48,925 bases of DNA, from contig JAKAOG010000005.1 in assembly GCA_021823325.1 (NCBI GenBank), positions 1-48,925 of the forward strand, in the 5' to 3' direction. The first letter of the stretch is position 1. The number at the start of each line of letters is the position of its first letter. This DNA comes from an archaeon (lineage in GTDB: Archaea > Thermoproteota > Nitrososphaeria > Nitrososphaerales > Gagatemarchaeaceae). A program made the translations under genes and the position numbers. The notes beneath the pieces were generated by a model. The model ran no database searches. It was not told where the DNA came from and worked only from the letters and a program-made list of their open reading frames with translations. Of the stretch, positions 25,338-34,039 are shown in pieces.

Positions 25338-25359
25338 GCAACCCTGGGTCCGCGAGGTC

Positions 25360-26769
25360 GTGGACCTAGCCGGCCGCCTCGCAGACTACGCGCTCTCCGT
25401 CAGATATCGGAGCATCGATGAGAGGACGGTCAGGGAGATGAAGGCGAGGATAATCGACGCCCTCGGGTGCGCCATAGGCGCATATGGGGAGGAGCCCGTC
25501 AGGATGGCCCGAAGGTTCGCCCTGGGTGCGTCCAAGGGAGGGCCGTCGGGGCTGCTCGGGACTGGAGACTCGTCGTCTCCGCCGATCTCCACCTTCGTGA
25601 ACGGCCTCATGATCAGATATTTCGACTTCAACGACACATATCTCTCGAAGGAGCCCGCTCATCCCAGCGACAACCTCGCGCCGTGCCTCGCGGTGTCGCA
25701 GGCCGAAGGGTCGAACGGGAAGGAGCTTATCGCGGCCATCGTCGCGGCGTATGAGATCCAGTGCCGGTTGTGCGACGCCGCTGACATACGGCACAGGGGA
25801 TGGGACCACGTCAACTACGGGCTGGTGTCGTCGTCGCTTGCCTCGGCGAAACTGATGGGGCTGGGGGTCGGGAAGTCCACCCACGCGGTCAACATCGCCC
25901 TCAACGGGCACATCGCCATGCGACAGGTCCGCGCCGGCGAGCTGTCGATGTGGAAGGGGGCTTCTTTCGCTAACGCGGCGAGGAATGCGGTGTTCGCAGC
26001 GATGCTCGCCAGAGAAGGGATGACCGGTCCCGCGCCGATATTCGAGGGAGAGATGGGTTTCTTCAGCCAGGTGTCGGGGAGGTTCGACCTGGACGCCGGC
26101 CGGTTCGGAGGGAGGAAGGGAGAGTACAAGGTATCCGAGACGTACGTGAAGTACTGGCCGGCCGAGTACCACGCACAGACCGCGGTCTGGGCCGCGATCG
26201 AGGTGAGGAAGAAGGTGAAGGACATCCGGGGCGCCGAGAAGGTCCTCGTGGAGACCCACGAGGCAGGCTACACCATCCTCGGGAAAGACAGGGAGAAGTG
26301 GGCTCCGAAGACGAAGGAGACGGCAGACCACAGCCTCCCGTACATGGTCGGGATGGCGCTGCTGGACGGGACGGTGGACAACGAGACGTACAGCGAAAGG
26401 AACCTTGCTAACAGGTCCAACCTCAAGTTCATCGAGAAGGTCGAGGTCAAGGAAGACCCCGCGCTGACTGCGGTCTATCCTCGCGGGATGCCGAACAGGA
26501 TCACGATGTGGGAAAAAGGAGGGAAGGTCGTATCGGCCCAAGTGGACGTGCCGCGGGGGCACCCGGGGAACCCGATGACGAAAGACGAGCTGGAGGCGAA
26601 GTTCATGAAGCTCACGGAAGGAAAGGTCAGGGAGAGCGAAGCGAAGGAGGCTCTGAAGCGTCTTTGGAGGCTGGACGAGGAGGCAGAGCTCGGCGAGGTC
26701 ATGTCGATGCTGCGCGTGACCGGCGGCACCATGCCTCGGAGAGCCCCGACGGGCAGGAGAGACCGTTGA
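25360..26769 (+). CDS. MmgE/PrpD family protein
   Basis: This 469-residue protein is related to 2-methylcitrate dehydratase PrpD and to MmgE. The all-helical N-terminal part includes the family hallmarks IDALGCAIGAYGEEPVRMAR and FVNGLMIRYFDFNDTYL, followed by HPSDNLAPCLAV. The second domain includes VKYWPAEYHAQTAVWAAIEV. It may act in propionate (2-methylcitrate) or another dehydratase pathway, but no prpC or prpB is adjacent, so the substrate is open. The stop overlaps the start of the flavin-dependent oxidoreductase gene (TTGA), so the two products probably act together. Confidence 0.85.
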   Translation: MDLAGRLADYALSVRYRSIDERTVREMKARIIDALGCAIGAYGEEPVRMARRFALGASKGGPSGLLGTGDSSSPPISTFVNGLMIRYFDFNDTYLSKEPAHPSDNLAPCLAVSQAEGSNGKELIAAIVAAYEIQCRLCDAADIRHRGWDHVNYGLVSSSLASAKLMGLGVGKSTHAVNIALNGHIAMRQVRAGELSMWKGASFANAARNAVFAAMLAREGMTGPAPIFEGEMGFFSQVSGRFDLDAGRFGGRKGEYKVSETYVKYWPAEYHAQTAVWAAIEVRKKVKDIRGAEKVLVETHEAGYTILGKDREKWAPKTKETADHSLPYMVGMALLDGTVDNETYSERNLANRSNLKFIEKVEVKEDPALTAVYPRGMPNRITMWEKGGKVVSAQVDVPRGHPGNPMTKDELEAKFMKLTEGKVRESEAKEALKRLWRLDEEAELGEVMSMLRVTGGTMPRRAPTGRRDR

Positions 26770-27755
26770 AGCTCGCGATAGGCTTCAACCCGGTCCTGAG
26801 CGTCAAGGACTCGATCAGGGCCGCCGCGGACGCCGAGAAGCACGGCTTCGATTCGTTGTGGATGCACGAGAGCCTCTACCAGCGAGACGTGGTGACGTAC
26901 ATCTCAGCGATGGCGTCGGCGACGAGCAGGATACGGCTGGGGTCCGGCGTGATCAACACGTTCACCAGGCACCCCGTCACGGCGGCGACCACTTTCGCAA
27001 CATTGGCTGAGCTCTCTGGAGGGAGAGCCAACCTGGGCCTCGGAGTCGGGAGCTTCCCGACGATCCCCCTCATCGGACACAGGATATTCCCTGTGGAAGA
27101 GACCAGGCCGCTCAGGAGGCTCAAGGAGTACGTGACGGTCGTGAAGCTGATCTGGGAAGGGGGGAAGGTCGAATTCGACGGCGACTTCTTTCAGGTGCAC
27201 GACCTCACGATGGGGTTCAGGGCGGAAGGGAAGATCCCGCTGTTCATCGCCTCTCTCTCGCCTCAGACCCAGGCATACGCCGCGACGGTCGCCGACGGCG
27301 TGATACTTTCTCCGGCACTGAACACCGTGACGGGGACGAAGAAGATGATCGAGAACGTCAAACGGGGCGAGGAGAGGCGGGGCGCGTCGGTAGAAAGGGC
27401 CTCGTACATGCTGACTTCCCTTGACCGCGACCCGAAGAAGGCTGCACAGGCAGTAAGGGACTATTACTTCTTCGCATATCAGCTCGCCGAGGTCGTCCGC
27501 CCTGAAGTTCTTCTCCCATACGGCATCGACGCGGAAGCGCTCCGACCGCTGAAAGAGGCATGGAAGAGGGGAGACGTCGCCGGGGCGAAGAAACTAATCC
27601 CTGACCAGGCGATCGAAGCGCTGACGATCACGGGGGACGGCGGCCACGCCGAAAGCAGGCTCCAGGAGTATGCGAAGGCAGGGGTGACCCTCCCGATATC
27701 GATGCCCATAGGCAACATCGACTACGCGATAGACGCTCTTTCTCGGCTGACCTAG
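26766..27755 (+). CDS. LLM-class F420/flavin-dependent oxidoreductase
   Basis: This 329-residue TIM-barrel protein begins MKLAIGFNPVLSVKDSIRAA. It contains HGFDSLWMHESLYQRDVVTY, SRIRLGSGVINTFTRHPVTAATTFATL and ANLGLGVGSFP, all typical of F420-dependent luciferase-like enzymes. These include methylenetetrahydromethanopterin reductase and many other reductases, so the substrate is unknown. The TTG at 26766 overlaps the MmgE/PrpD stop by 4 bp. The frame continues upstream but only as a shadow of that gene. Confidence 0.85.
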   Translation: MKLAIGFNPVLSVKDSIRAAADAEKHGFDSLWMHESLYQRDVVTYISAMASATSRIRLGSGVINTFTRHPVTAATTFATLAELSGGRANLGLGVGSFPTIPLIGHRIFPVEETRPLRRLKEYVTVVKLIWEGGKVEFDGDFFQVHDLTMGFRAEGKIPLFIASLSPQTQAYAATVADGVILSPALNTVTGTKKMIENVKRGEERRGASVERASYMLTSLDRDPKKAAQAVRDYYFFAYQLAEVVRPEVLLPYGIDAEALRPLKEAWKRGDVAGAKKLIPDQAIEALTITGDGGHAESRLQEYAKAGVTLPISMPIGNIDYAIDALSRLT

Positions 27756-27759
27756 GCTC

Positions 27760-28662
27760 TCAGGTCGGCAGGGAGAGAGGGACGAAGAGCGCCAAGAGCA
27801 GAGACGCCATGTAGAGCAGTGAGAACTGCAGCGCCAAAGCCGCCGTCCTCGGGTCTGCGTTGTCAGGGATCTGGCCCTTGAACATCCCGGCGAGCCTTCT
27901 CGCGACAGGGAGCGTCAGCAGGACGGCGGCCGACCAGACAGGGAGCACCCTCCCCACTATCCCTCCCAAGACCAAGGCGTAGGCGAGACCGAGGAGGACA
28001 GAGTAGAGTCTCTCCGACCTCGCTGCTCCGAGTACCACGGCGAGGGTCCTGGTGCGCACCGAACCGTCGTAACCTATGTCCCTGATGTTGTTCGCGAGGA
28101 GGACCAGCGCGACGAAGAGCCCGATGGGGACGGCCGCCACCAGCGGAGACCAGGAGAAGTAACCGGTCTGCACCATGAACGCGCCGACAGGGATCAGAAG
28201 CCCCCACATCACGAAGACGGTCGCCTCTCCGAGCGCGTGGGCCTTCAGCACCACCGGGTCGGCGGTGTAGAGGACGCTCCCGAGGATGCCTGCCCCGATC
28301 ACGAGGATGATCGCGACGCCGCTTATCGACGCCAGGTAGAACCCAGCGGCAAGGGTCAGCGCGTAGAGGACGAGGCTTATCGCAAGCACGGTCGACAGCC
28401 TGGTCTCGCCGAAAGCCGCAGGATGGAGGCGGTACTTCGTGGTGGGGGCGCCCTCCCTGTCCACGCCATGGCGGACGTCGAAGAAGTCGTTGAGGACGTT
28501 TGTCGCGGCATGGAAGGCGATCATTCCAGACAAGGTAAGGAGGTAGATCAGGGGGTCGAACCTGCCGGCTATCGCCGCCATCAGCGTCCCCATGGTCACC
28601 GAGGAAAAGGTCATCGTGAAAGACCACGGCCTCGTCGAGATGAAGGCGGTCCTGGCGTCCAA
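27760..28662 (-). CDS. UbiA-family prenyltransferase (MenA-like)
   Basis: This 300-residue polytopic enzyme has both Asp-rich prenyl-diphosphate sites: NVLNDFFDVRHGVD and LLANNIRDIGYDG. The N-terminus FISTRPWSFTMTFSSVTMGTL resembles 1,4-dihydroxy-2-naphthoate prenyltransferases. A menaquinone role would fit the ETF:quinone oxidoreductase in this window. The archaeal lipid enzyme DGGGP synthase belongs to the same family and cannot be excluded. The start is TTG at 28662, with GGTAATAACG (28687-28696) about 29 bp away. It ends 5 bp from the convergent oxidoreductase. Confidence 0.87.
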   Translation of the reverse strand: MDARTAFISTRPWSFTMTFSSVTMGTLMAAIAGRFDPLIYLLTLSGMIAFHAATNVLNDFFDVRHGVDREGAPTTKYRLHPAAFGETRLSTVLAISLVLYALTLAAGFYLASISGVAIILVIGAGILGSVLYTADPVVLKAHALGEATVFVMWGLLIPVGAFMVQTGYFSWSPLVAAVPIGLFVALVLLANNIRDIGYDGSVRTRTLAVVLGAARSERLYSVLLGLAYALVLGGIVGRVLPVWSAAVLLTLPVARRLAGMFKGQIPDNADPRTAALALQFSLLYMASLLLALFVPLSLPT

Positions 28663-28734
28663 GTCACGCTAGGCGCCGGCGGGCCCGGTAATAACGATGG
28701 CAGTCGTCCTGCCGCAGATGGTCGCGACTGCGAG

Positions 28735-29193
28735 TCAGTCTGGATGCGCCCGCAGCCGGGGATTCCATTCTCGTTCCAAGATGCCATAGAGCATATCGTC
28801 TACCCATCGTCCTCGCACGGCTAAGTTCTCTTTCAGGCGGCCTTCGAGCTTCATTCCCGACTTTTTCAAGACCCGGTTCGAACCGATGTTCTCCGGGTCG
28901 CAAAGCGCGGAGATCTTGTGCAGTTTCAGCCGCGTGAACCCGAATTCAATCAAGGCCTTGGCTGATTCCGTGCCGTAGCCTTTGTTCCAATAGGCTCTGT
29001 TGAGGCAATACCCGATCGTGCCTAACTTAGGTTGCCGGATCCGTCTTTCGATGCCGCAGCCGCCTATGAGTTCGCCGGTCTGTCTGAGGGTGATAGCAAG
29101 TTCAAACCTTGTTCTGGGCTTTGAGGACTGGAACTTGATGGCTCGCCCTACGAATTTCTTGGTGTCCGACTTGGTGTTAGGGCCCCAAGGCAT
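28735..29193 (-). CDS. RimJ/RimL-type GNAT acetyltransferase, 5' end damaged or with non-standard start
   Basis: The ATG-based frame gives 152 residues with the GNAT acetyl-CoA site (AYWNKGYGTESAKALIEFGF) and the family's C-terminal DPENIGSNRVLKKSGMKLEG. But the same frame continues upstream without ATG, GTG or TTG and encodes the usual RimL N-terminus (ATERLIIREFKPADWHAVHA, then SSDDETVRY). So this ATG is internal and the real protein is about 185-190 residues. A GTG at 29306, placed correctly after a TATA-like box near 29331-29337, is in another frame and meets a stop at 29283. One missing base near 29289 would join them. The gene is AT-richer than its neighbours. Confidence 0.72.
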   Translation of the reverse strand: MPWGPNTKSDTKKFVGRAIKFQSSKPRTRFELAITLRQTGELIGGCGIERRIRQPKLGTIGYCLNRAYWNKGYGTESAKALIEFGFTRLKLHKISALCDPENIGSNRVLKKSGMKLEGRLKENLAVRGRWVDDMLYGILEREWNPRLRAHPD

Positions 29194-29548
29194 GTATCTG
29201 ACCGTCTCATCATCGGATGAGTAAGCGTGTACAGCGTGCCAGTCCGCGGGCTTGAATTCCCTGATTATCAGCCGCTCGGTCGCTATCCTGGTGATGTCTT
29301 ACTCACCGACTCCGAATAAAACTGGTCGGTGCTTAACTGCTTTTCCTCAGACGAGCGTAACGCTTTGCAAAGGGAGCCTGTAGATTTTCGACCAGTCGCT
29401 CGAGAGCCGTGTCGGATTCTCCTTTTGGTACCGGTCCGATATGATGAGCTTGAAGGCCATCCCGACTGCGGCAACGGACAGGATTCAATCCATCCAGTAA
29501 GTAGGCTGGCTTGGCAGTGCCCTTTCATGACGCGTAAACGGGCGCGCG

Positions 29549-29557
29549 ACTTTATCC
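29549..29557 (+). promoter_or_regulatory. TATA-like box of the CPBP protease gene
   Basis: ACTTTATCC is centred about 30 bp before the TTG at 29583. Confidence 0.5.
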
Positions 29558-29582
29558 GTCGTCTCATCCGGACGGCAAGGGG

Positions 29583-30200
29583 TTGAAGCCCGTCCCCCGC
29601 TTAGCCTTCGGCACGGTCGCTGTCGTCGCTTCCATGCTCGTCCTATTCACCGTCCCGTCCGAGTACTTCGTAGCGGCGACCTTTGGCTCGACCACCGTGA
29701 TGATGGTCGTGGCGTACGCCCTCGGCGCGTTCCGTCCCGCCAGGAGGCCAGGGACGAAGACGGTCGCCGTGGGGATAGTCAGCGCTGTTGCCCTCTACCT
29801 CATCTTCTACGCAGGGGCGTCCGCTATCGACTCGTTCCACCCACTCGGGATAACGGCCGCATCTGAGTCCCCCATCTATTCGCTCATCTCATCCCCCTCC
29901 AACCCGATCCAGCTCCAGGTCGGGGTGCTCCTCTTCGACTCGGCGGGATACGAGTCCTTCTTCCGCGGGGTCCTTCAGAAGAGGCTGGCACCGAAGCTCG
30001 GACTGGGAGCAGCCCCAGTAGTTGCGCTATTCGACGCAGGGCTGCACGTCGCGACGCTCAACCCGGTCTGGGTGGGAGCCACGTTCGTCACCGACCTGGT
30101 CTGGGGGATAACCTACCACTACGGCAGGGGCTCCCAGTCGAGCTTCGCCAGCCACTTCCTATGGGACGTCGCGATATTCATCATCAGGCCAGTGATGTAG
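29583..30200 (+). CDS. CPBP-family intramembrane protease-like protein, variant active site
   Basis: This 205-residue protein has about six membrane helices. The Abi/CPBP (CAAX protease-like) motifs are recognisable: AGYESFFRGVLQKRL for motif 1, FDAGLHVATL for motif 2, and SHFLWDVAIF for motif 3. The usual EExxxR of motif 1 is here YExxxR, so the first Glu is lost while the His residues remain. The protein may be inactive as a protease or use the second Glu. The TTG start agrees with the box at 29549. It precedes acetoacetyl-CoA synthetase but has its own promoter. Confidence 0.75.
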   Translation: MKPVPRLAFGTVAVVASMLVLFTVPSEYFVAATFGSTTVMMVVAYALGAFRPARRPGTKTVAVGIVSAVALYLIFYAGASAIDSFHPLGITAASESPIYSLISSPSNPIQLQVGVLLFDSAGYESFFRGVLQKRLAPKLGLGAAPVVALFDAGLHVATLNPVWVGATFVTDLVWGITYHYGRGSQSSFASHFLWDVAIFIIRPVM

Positions 30201-30220
30201 CCGCCTCTTCGAGGATTTCT

Positions 30221-30228
30221 CTTATAAC
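30221..30228 (+). promoter_or_regulatory. TATA-like box of acetoacetyl-CoA synthetase gene
   Basis: CTTATAAC is centred about 28 bp before the ATG at 30253. Confidence 0.6.
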
Positions 30229-30252
30229 CGGAATCCATCCGGCAGCGCCGAC

Positions 30253-32202
30253 ATGCCCCGGGGAGAGTTGCTCTGGCAGCCGGATGCGAGCCGCATACGC
30301 AAGACGAAGATGCACGAATACATGAAGTGGCTCGACAGCAAGGGGCAGCCCTTCGAAAGCTACGACGACCTCTGGAAGTGGAGCGTCGAGGACCTCGAAG
30401 GATTCTGGGGATCGATCTGGAAGTACTTCGAAGTGGCGGAAGCCGACTACCCGGTCCTCCCCGAAAGGAAGATGCCCGGAGCAAGATGGTTCGACGGGTC
30501 GGAGACCAACTTCGCAGAGCGGGTGTTCAGGAAGCAGAGGGAAGGGACGGCGATCATTTCAAAGGGAGAGAAGAAGGCTGACAGGTCGCTCAGCTGGCAG
30601 GAGCTGGAGAAGAAGACAGGGGCTTTCGCGTCGACTCTGCGCGAAATGGGCGTGGGGGCAGGGGACAGGGTCGCCGCCTATCTGCCCAACTCGCCGGAAG
30701 CGGTGGTGGCGTTCCTGGGTTGCGCGAGCATCGGCGCCGTCTGGTCGTGCTGCTCTCCTGACTTTGGAGCCCCGGCGGTCGTCGACAGATTCAGCCAGAT
30801 ACAGCCGAAGGTCCTCGTCGCGACCGATGGATACAGCTATGGCGGGAAGTGGTTCGACAGGACCTCCGAGGTCGCGGCGATCGCCTCCTCCCTCCCTTCA
30901 GTGAAGAAGCTCGTCGGGGTAGAGGCGAGGTCTACGAGCGTACCCCTGCATGGGTCGACGCCATGGGACGACGCTGTCTCCGGTACCACCAGGACGGAAT
31001 TCGAGATACTCCCTTTCGACCACCCACTCTGGATACTGTACTCGTCGGGGACCACAGGGCTCCCCAAGCCCATAGTCCACGGGCACGGTGGAATCCTGGT
31101 CGAGCTCATGAAGGCCGTCTCGCTGCACACCGACGTCAGAGAAGGAGACCGTTTCTTCTGGTTCACGACTACAGGATGGATGATGTGGAACTACCTCGTA
31201 GGCGGGCTTCTGCATGGCGCCTCGGTCGTCCTTTACAACGGGAGCCCGACATACCCCGGCCTCGACGCCCTCTGGGACCTCGTTGACAGGACCGAGACGT
31301 CTTTCATGGGGGGGAGCGCCGCATACTTCTCGTCCTGCGCCAAGGCGGGACTTCAGCCCCGGTCGACCCACGCCTTCAAGAAGCTCAGGGGGATCGGGTC
31401 AACGGGGTCTCCTCTTTCCCCGGAGTCTTTCGAATGGGTCTATTCCGGGGTAAAGGACGACGTCTGGCTTGCGTCGATGAGCGGCGGGACCGACGTCTGC
31501 ACCGGTTTTGTAGGCGGTTCCCCGACCCTCCCTGTCCACTCTGGGGAGATACAATGCAGATGCCTCGGGGCGAAGGTCGAGGCTTTTGATGAGAACGGCG
31601 CCCCGGTGGTGGGACAGGTGGGGGAGCTCGTGGTGACCGAGCCGATGCCGAGCATGCCCCTCTATCTCTGGGGGGATGACGACGGGAGCAGGTACGCAGA
31701 GAGCTACTTCAGCATGTACCCCGGGGTCTGGAGGCACGGGGACTGGATCGAGATCACGAAGCGAGGCACGTGCGTCATCTACGGCAGGTCAGACGCCACG
31801 ATCAAGAGGCTCGGGGTGAGGATAGGGACGAGCGAGATATACCGTGCAGTGGAGTCGCTTCCGGAGGTCGCGGACTCGATGGCGGTCGACCTCCCTGGCG
31901 AGGGCGAGAACGGGAAGCTCATCCTGTTCGTGGTGCTCGCCAAGGGGAAGAAACTGGACCAAGAGATGGTCGCGCGGATAAAGGCGAAGGTGAAGTCAGA
32001 CCTTTCGCCCAGATACGTCCCCGACGAAGTGCTGGAGGCGCCTTCGGTCCCGAAGACCCTGAACGGCAAGAAGCTCGAGGTCCCCGTCAAGAGAGTGCTG
32101 ACGGGGGCGGACCCGTCGAAGGTGATCAACAGGGACTCCATCGCCGACCCGGCCGCTGTAGACTTCTACGTCGCCCTCGCGGGAAAGCTCGCCAAGAAGT
32201 AG
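30253..32202 (+). CDS. aacS: Acetoacetyl-CoA synthetase
   Basis: This 649-residue AMP-forming ligase activates acetoacetate with CoA and ATP. The N-terminal segment (YMKWLDSKGQPFESYDDLWKWSVEDLEGFW) and total length are typical of AacS rather than acetyl-CoA synthetase. The P-loop-like motif is LYSSGTTGLPKPIVHGHGG. FFWFTTTGWMMWN, SMSGGTDVC and the C-terminal lysine region SVPKTLNGKKLEVPVKR are also present. The thiolase that would split its product starts next on the same strand but is now separated by the inserted element. Without the insert the gap would be about 53 bp. Confidence 0.93.
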   Translation: MPRGELLWQPDASRIRKTKMHEYMKWLDSKGQPFESYDDLWKWSVEDLEGFWGSIWKYFEVAEADYPVLPERKMPGARWFDGSETNFAERVFRKQREGTAIISKGEKKADRSLSWQELEKKTGAFASTLREMGVGAGDRVAAYLPNSPEAVVAFLGCASIGAVWSCCSPDFGAPAVVDRFSQIQPKVLVATDGYSYGGKWFDRTSEVAAIASSLPSVKKLVGVEARSTSVPLHGSTPWDDAVSGTTRTEFEILPFDHPLWILYSSGTTGLPKPIVHGHGGILVELMKAVSLHTDVREGDRFFWFTTTGWMMWNYLVGGLLHGASVVLYNGSPTYPGLDALWDLVDRTETSFMGGSAAYFSSCAKAGLQPRSTHAFKKLRGIGSTGSPLSPESFEWVYSGVKDDVWLASMSGGTDVCTGFVGGSPTLPVHSGEIQCRCLGAKVEAFDENGAPVVGQVGELVVTEPMPSMPLYLWGDDDGSRYAESYFSMYPGVWRHGDWIEITKRGTCVIYGRSDATIKRLGVRIGTSEIYRAVESLPEVADSMAVDLPGEGENGKLILFVVLAKGKKLDQEMVARIKAKVKSDLSPRYVPDEVLEAPSVPKTLNGKKLEVPVKRVLTGADPSKVINRDSIADPAAVDFYVALAGKLAKK

Positions 32203-32222
32203 CCCGGGCGCGATTTGGAAGC

Positions 32223-32232
32223 AGATTAATAC
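32223..32232 (+). repeat. Left copy of 10-bp target-site duplication
   Basis: AGATTAATAC abuts the left terminal inverted repeat and is repeated exactly at 35733-35742. The C-run at the junction allows 9-12 bp on this side, but 10 bp makes both element ends identical. Confidence 0.85.
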
Positions 32233-32265
32233 CCCCCTGATTTACGGCTCAAAACACCCTAAAAC
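32233..32265 (+). repeat. Left terminal inverted repeat (33 bp perfect)
   Basis: Identical to the reverse complement of 35700-35732. Imperfect pairing continues inward to 32312. Confidence 0.9.
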
Positions 32266-32299
32266 TCGTAGCAATCTCGCATGAAAATTTAGTGGGGCG

Positions 32300-32312
32300 G
32301 TGTTAACTCGTA
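32300..32312 (+). repeat. Left subterminal repeat block
   Basis: GTGTTAACTCGTA matches the reverse complement of 35653-35665. Both copies begin 67 bp from the outer ends, as expected for an ungapped longer terminal repeat. Confidence 0.75.
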
Positions 32313-32387
32313 CCCTTGGACCGGCGATTCATTCGAGATGCAGGACAGCGTAGTTAGCAACAGCCATTACTTTGAATCCTTTCACGA

Positions 32388-33224
32388 TCAGCTCCGATGG
32401 TCAACCCTTGCTGTGAAAAGGGCGCCCATGTTTGCTAGTTCGACATGTCGGACTAGTTTGCAGCCATGCTCTGTGAGCAGATTCGTTATCTCTTCATTCT
32501 TGAACCAATGACTGTAGTAGCTCTTTGCGCTAAAGGTCGCGCTCTTGAAATTGAAGTATTCGCGCCTTAATCCTCTCTCTCCAATCACTCCAGGCATGGA
32601 CCCATATAGCAGGGGAGCGTGTTTTTTGAACGCTCTGTGGCTGAACACAGAGACGACCAATATTCCCTTCGATCCTGCGCAAGCTACCATGTTGTCGATG
32701 AGAGTAGCTCGGGCATTGGCCGATACAATCCCAATGGTGTTGAGCAGACAACAGACAATCTTTCGTGAACTCTTGTACTTCGTCCTGACAATGTGGAGCA
32801 CGTCATTGTTCATTGGTAAGCTTCCAATCACTCTCGAGCGAACATCTCCGTCCGGAAAGAATCTTCGCAAATCAGTCGCGTCCATAAGCAGGAAAGAGGT
32901 TTTTTCGGCCAAGAAACGAGAATTGGTTTTCTGAAGATTCTTCCGTGCGACTTCAATCATCGGCCAAGACTTGTCTACACCAATTGCACAGACCAACCTG
33001 TTTAACAACTCGGGGTTCGGCGAGATATTGGAAAGTACACGGCCGGTGCCGCAACCAATCTCCACAATCGAGATCCCCTCTTTCCCATTGGCAACCTTGG
33101 CGAGAAGCCTTTCGAGGGCGGACATCTCGTTCGCCATAAAGTCTCTTAACGGGAGATATGCAGTATTTTCGACCTCCACTAGGTAAGAACCGGCGGCCCG
33201 GTCCCATATCCCCGAGCTATTCAT
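32388..33224 (-). CDS. Class I SAM-dependent methyltransferase (element cargo)
   Basis: This 278-residue protein has motif I IVEIGCGTGRVLSNI (about residue 50), an acidic ribose contact in AIGVDKSWPMIEVARKNL, and LLMDATDLRRFFPDG. A post-motif region SLPMNNDVLHIV follows. The substrate is unknown. The ATG at 33224 overlaps the upstream membrane-protein gene by 8 bp, indicating co-translation. An in-frame start at 33263 exists but would lie deeper in that gene. It is AT-rich compared with chromosomal neighbours and belongs to the inserted element. Confidence 0.8.
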   Translation of the reverse strand: MNSSGIWDRAAGSYLVEVENTAYLPLRDFMANEMSALERLLAKVANGKEGISIVEIGCGTGRVLSNISPNPELLNRLVCAIGVDKSWPMIEVARKNLQKTNSRFLAEKTSFLLMDATDLRRFFPDGDVRSRVIGSLPMNNDVLHIVRTKYKSSRKIVCCLLNTIGIVSANARATLIDNMVACAGSKGILVVSVFSHRAFKKHAPLLYGSMPGVIGERGLRREYFNFKSATFSAKSYYSHWFKNEEITNLLTEHGCKLVRHVELANMGALFTARVDHRS

Positions 33225-33888
33225 GTGGTGGAGCTGTCTTTGCGACCCTCCATTCGCTTTCAAATAGCGACTTCAAAGCAAAGACCATCAACGCATCTTC
33301 AGTGTTTAGACGCTCGTCGAATAATAGACCTATCTTTCTCTCCCTACTGTTCATAACCAGCAATGCCCGATGATAAATGTCGCCTCCTGATTTATAGTCG
33401 GAGTATGCTATCTCCAATCCCTGCATAGTGGTTTCTCTGCAGTCATATTTCCCTGAGTTCCTCAGGTCAGTGGTCTGCTCCAAATGCTTCATTAGGTCTG
33501 CTCTGTTCCAATTGCTTTGTGAAGTCTCCACCATTCTAAGAAGCCGATAGTGGTCCTTTTTGCTCAGAGACTCCCTTTCTTTCCTGAAATAGTCATCAAT
33601 GTCCGTAATCTTGTACTTTGTAGTCCAAGTAAGCATACATTCGTTTACTGAATCTTCTTTGAATTCTTCATACCGTTTGACCAGTTCCCTCTCGTTGTCA
33701 ATGAACTGAATTTCAGACCTCCTCTTTAGAATCTGCTCGTTGACCAGGTCAAGTGACAAAGATATGTTGAAACCAATGGCTACGAAAATAACCTCGGTCG
33801 AGAGCTGGAAAGGTACTATGAGGAGACCGCCCGCTGACAAGATTACAGGGGGAATAGCATAAAGAGCGAACTTCCTACTGAGATTCAT
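33217..33888 (-). CDS. Membrane protein with cytoplasmic domain, unknown function (element cargo)
   Basis: I do not recognise the family. The 223-residue protein has two N-terminal hydrophobic segments (YAIPPVILSAGGLLIVPF and VIFVAIGFNISLSLDLV). A charged, helical domain of about 160 residues follows (QILKRRSEIQFIDNERELVK), with WTTKYKITDIDDYF and a C-terminal MNSRERKIGLLFDERLNTED. Membrane anchoring plus a soluble helical part would suit a sensor or effector role, but nothing proves it. ATG at 33888 lies about 27 bp from TTTACAAAA at 33911-33919. The methyltransferase gene overlaps its 3' end. Confidence 0.65.
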   Translation of the reverse strand: MNLSRKFALYAIPPVILSAGGLLIVPFQLSTEVIFVAIGFNISLSLDLVNEQILKRRSEIQFIDNERELVKRYEEFKEDSVNECMLTWTTKYKITDIDDYFRKERESLSKKDHYRLLRMVETSQSNWNRADLMKHLEQTTDLRNSGKYDCRETTMQGLEIAYSDYKSGGDIYHRALLVMNSRERKIGLLFDERLNTEDALMVFALKSLFESEWRVAKTAPPHE

Positions 33889-33910
33889 CGCGGGGTGCTT
33901 CTCTGAGCGA

Positions 33911-33919
33911 TTTTGTAAA
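33911..33919 (-). promoter_or_regulatory. TATA-like box of the element membrane-protein/methyltransferase operon
   Basis: TTTACAAAA on the minus strand, centred about 27 bp from the ATG at 33888. Confidence 0.55.
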
Positions 33920-34039
33920 GCCTTTCGCGAGTCTTACTACAGTCAGATTCTGTGTTTAAAAAACAATGTTCAGGCCGACCCTGCGTGCTAACTCTCACGG
34001 TGCGGTCCGTCTGGCTTTTGCGAAGCAGTACGGCGAGAA

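Noticed and set aside
28874-28883. GGTTCGAACC, resembling the T-arm of a tRNA
   Set aside because: It lies inside the GNAT coding sequence, and no acceptor, D or anticodon arms can be folded around it.
29321-29396. 8-bp inverted repeat (ACTGGTCG/CGACCAGT) with a loop of about 60 nt
   Set aside because: It is short with a long loop and no compensating structure. It is likely to occur by chance in an intergenic region.
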